In this document: piece by piece, positions 61,101 through 64,000 of the stretch | How positions within the stretch are numbered: position 1 is the stretch's first letter | Layout: every line of letters begins with the position of its first letter | From: Sipunculus nudus | Lineage: Eukaryota; Annelida; Sipuncula; Golfingiida; Sipunculidae | DNA: 64,000 nt | Direction: 5' to 3' | NCBI GenBank assembly: GCA_026874595.1 | Contig: CM049308.1 | Coordinates: 15,932,001 to 15,996,000 of the forward strand | Notes under the pieces: model-generated | Seen by the model: the letters and a program-made list of their open reading frames with translations, nothing else | Database searches by the model: none | Told to the model about the DNA's origin: nothing | Program-made: the position numbers and the translations under genes

Positions 61101-61554
61101 CTGTAAGCAATTAACACAAAATTTCAGCATAAGAGGCCCAGTTTACATGCTGGTCTTCTGTATAAAATACCTCCCAAGATTTTCCAGGTTACCTGGGCAG
61201 TTAGTGCACCTGCAGAACAAAAGTGCTCTGTCACTTACAGCAATGAGTAATGGCCACTTGCTGCTGATGAAAGACTGCAGAAAGGGGTCGAGCGTTTGCC
61301 AGCCCTACTTGTCATAAATACACAGACGCTGATGACAGCTGAGGTCAGTCAGTGCTAAATACTTAGTCACCTACGTCAAATCAACCTGGATTTATAAATT
61401 TATGAAATAATGATATTACTTCTGTTTTTTTTTACATAAATCACTCAAATTTTTAAATAAAGTCATCTCTACCAAGTTGGTAATTTTTTGGTAACTTTTG
61501 TATATACCTTTTTACATGGATTTTGCAAGTATAGTTACAATTACTGATGCAAGG

Positions 61555-61735
61555 CATTCTCCATGGCTCAGATGGTGGCACTCAGTAGTCTGTAGAGATG
61601 GAGGAAATCAAAAGAGAGAGAAAACCACCGATCTTGGACAGGCCACAACTCACTCTTACAGCCATGCTAAGAATCAAACCCAAATCACAAACAGAGAAAG
61701 CCAAGCTTGCACCAATTGATTGTCCCGGCCCAACA
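61555..61735 (-). mobile_element. tRNA-derived SINE, copy 3
   Basis: It matches 55262-55432: CATTCTCCATGGCTCAGAT, then GTAGTCTGTAGAGATGGAGG, GAGAAAACCACCGATCTTGG and AATCAAACCCAAATCAC on the plus strand. Two 70-codon frames across it are by-products. Confidence 0.6.
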
Positions 61736-62140
61736 GTGGTTATCATTTTAGATTACTGTATTTATATTTTTTTTATAGGTCCATGGCCACTAGATGGTAC
61801 TTTCTACTGAAAAAGTATGAAGGTAACCATATGAGAAGATTGTTATGCCCGTATTTACTTTCAGATTGAACATGTGCATGGGGACTTAATAATCCAAAAG
61901 CTATGACATGTAATTAAGACTACAGAGTGCACCAAGCTTCTTGTAAGGGTCTGGGCATATTCAGATCAAAGTCCAATACCTAAACTACCTGCTTTAAGTC
62001 CAAATCTCGAACAAGTTTTTATTAAATTCTGATTCACCTCAGTGTTTGGTTTATTGTCACTGCACATCCAGTAAGTCTGTACTGCAGCAGCCAATGATTA
62101 GATACAGACTGATGAAGACATTCTACCTGTCTTTTAACTT

Positions 62141-62432
62141 ATAAGGTTCTGAGGCACTGTCCATATAAATTTTAACTCCCCCACATCAAAAATTTTTATT
62201 TTGATTTTCATCTTTCAAGAAGAAAAAATAATACAATTTTGATAAGATTTTCTTTGATATATAGTGCTTTTACCTGTTTAACCCTAAAATTCTGTTATTT
62301 TCATGCTTTTTCCTGATCATATGACATTTTTATCAAGGCATACAAAAAAGGTCAAAAATAAAATATTGCCCGCTGGCACTGATTTCTGAAAAAAAGTGCC
62401 TGAGAACCATACATTTTTTTGTTTGGCCTAAC
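62141..62432. mobile_element. Same MITE family, copy 2, opposite orientation
   Basis: The interior shares, reversed, GATCATATGACATTTTTAT, TTTGATTTTCATC and the GTGCCTGAGAACCATAC terminus (62397-62413). The left terminus is worn to ATAAGGTTCTGAGGCAC. This copy confirms the boundaries of the element at 25.8 kb. Confidence 0.7.
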
Positions 62433-62452
62433 AGAAGACGCCTCACAGGTAA

Positions 62453-62677
62453 ACACAGGATATAGAAGAGGGGGAGGGGGAGAGTTGGGGGGGGGGGGGG
62501 GGGGGGCCACAGAGGCAGAGGGTACTGAATTGGCAACCTATTCCTACATTGTAGAAACTGTTAGAATTTATCCTGTAATGGTACAATTGGGGAAGTTTGA
62601 AAATTCTAGGTCTGTTTATAGGTGCTGTTATGAGTCTTGTTTCCCCTGCACTACCACCCCCTAAATCCACCCCTGGT
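62453..62677. mobile_element. Possible hAT-like MITE remnant around a G20 tract
   Basis: On the minus strand the end reads CCAGGGGTGGATTTAGGGGG, close to the CAGGGGCGGATCCAGG terminus type. The other end (CACAGGATATAGAAGAGGGG) is only weakly similar. A G20 tract sits inside. Confidence 0.35.
62487..62506 (+). repeat. G20 tract
   Basis: It follows GGGGGAGGGGGAGAGTT. It gives rise to polyglycine/polyproline shadow frames of 67-81 codons. Confidence 0.9.
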
Positions 62678-62682
62678 AGACT

Positions 62683-64000
62683 CGTTAGAAGCCAGGGGTA
62701 GAAATGCCACCAGACAGAATGTCTGAAAAAAATTAAAATGTCTTAGTGAACTTTTTGTTCTTTCTCTTTTCTGCAATGATTTATCTCTCAGCAGGATCTA
62801 ATTCAGTAAAGAATCCATAAAATTTTGCACCTGATGACCTTTGTCAGTTTCCATCTATCTCTAACATCTACCAATAACCTATAAAATGTTAACACAACAC
62901 TGAGACACATCAATGAAATTTATATGCAAATCCTATTTCTAACATGCTTTTATACTGGGAATATAAACTGAGCATACATATAACATATTTCATGAAACAA
63001 AGAAATATTTAAGGTTACTTTATCCAATACATCAACCTGAAAGGTTGTCTGTGGGAATAAAGTCAAATAATGCAATGAAACACAGCTGGTATGATACATA
63101 ATGGCATATATGGAAGCCATATCACATCTGGTCATTCATAAATCACTTGTAAAAAAGATCATATGTAAAAATATTGCGTAATTATGCAGGTATACTAACA
63201 ATCTGTTAGAGTTTCACAATGGTGTGACCACCAGCTTTGGGCGATTATTGTCATATCTTCATAGATTTCTATTGAATATTTGATCATATGAGCACTCAAG
63301 TGATAGAGTATTTCAGAAATTGGCCAATGATGAATCAATTAGATTTTGGTGTGTTCCAGCACATGATCTGGATTCAGAAAAATCATCAAGGAATAATCAC
63401 AAATGTACAATCTCTTATGCAAGAATGAACTTGGAAATATGGGTCAAATACGTGAATGTTAACATGGTTTTGGGAGCATCCCAAAATAGGGACCACCACA
63501 TGATGGAGGCTTGCATACCTTATAATGCAGATTTCTAGTTTATACATTTTTAGGGATTTTCGATGCGTCTCCATACATGGACAGCCCTGGATGATATTGT
63601 TTCAGCTGATGGTGTATTTTGGAATATTTGTAGCACCAACAAGGACAATATGTAATCAACATCAGTCACAAGTAATTGTTTATGCATGTGACTGATTAGC
63701 GTCCTTAAAACTGGACCTGTCACTTCAGTTGAAATTCATGACAATAAATTCTTTTATCTAAATATGTTTAGTAAAATTCTTTGGAAGGCACAGTCTTTGT
63801 ATCCTTCTTCATATTTGCTAGAGTATCTGATTCATACAAAGTTTAGTAATTTTTTATAATACATAACAAGGGTAACTTTTTAAATAAGGCCGTGTATGCA
63901 CTGGCATTTGGGATGGCATGATCTGGTGAGGGGTGAATCTTCTATCACAAGTTTCAAAGTACATTATGCTTATTTCATAAAATGTTTAATATTGAGATCT
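62683..64000. other. Unassigned DNA to the right edge
   Basis: No gene recognised. 61101-61554 and 61736-62140 are also blank. The plus-strand 72-codon frame at 63320 has no family features. Confidence 0.5.

Overview
This 64 kb window is eukaryotic, AT-rich and almost free of protein-coding sequence. It reads as intronic or intergenic DNA of an invertebrate, most likely a mollusc and probably a bivalve. That placement is an inference. It rests on many non-autonomous elements built as conserved 5' head, tandem core modules, (GGAC)n microsatellite and 3' terminal hairpin. This is the layout known from the 'pearl' elements of oysters and other bivalves and from Helentron-associated repeats. tRNA-derived SINEs, LINE 3' tails and hAT-like MITEs fit the same picture. 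There are no operons, ribosome binding sites or dense long reading frames, so it is not bacterial or viral.

Only one coding segment is recognised with confidence. It is a 97-bp exon on the minus strand (21523-21619), bounded by a good 3' splice acceptor and 5' donor, and it encodes the start of the DEP domain of an R7-family RGS protein (RGS6/7 type). No other exon of this gene was found in the window, so it must have large introns. A CpG-richer segment near 27.0-27.7 kb has a perfect minus-strand CAG|GTAAGG donor and CCAAT boxes in the matching orientation. It is a tentative first exon/promoter for the same gene, but it lies inside a 1.07-kb segment bounded by 34-bp terminal inverted repeats.

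Layout: 0-3 kb holds a 5S-like fragment and a Helentron-like element with about 280-bp modules (1735-2960). 3-13 kb is mostly unassigned AT-rich DNA with a minisatellite (8.2-8.7 kb), a LINE 3' end (9.5-10.2 kb), a pogo-like MITE (10.4 kb), a 96-bp tandem array (11.4-12.3 kb) and a second LINE tail (12.7-12.9 kb). 13-21 kb carries several tandem arrays, a CG-rich MITE and a duplicated segment flanking a 31-bp array. The RGS exon follows, then one large Helentron-like element (21.7-24.4 kb). 24-30 kb has a MITE, the CpG-rich TIR element and a hAT-like MITE. 30.9-33.6 kb is a second large Helentron-like copy, abutted by a 30-bp minisatellite. 34-44 kb is a mosaic of SINE, inverted duplications and minisatellites. 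45.4-49.4 kb is a compound Helentron-like region with a second family nested inside it. 51.4-53.3 kb is a foldback element with about 480-bp arms made of iterated CTCGCCTAGGCGAG palindromes. 56.7-61.1 kb is a Helentron-like copy interrupted by a near twin of the 31-33.5 kb copy. The rest is SINEs, MITE remnants and unassigned DNA.

The most interesting content is transposon biology: at least three terminus families of hairpin-ended, module-bearing elements, two of them nested, with one family keeping the same ends while carrying unrelated cores, plus the large foldback element.
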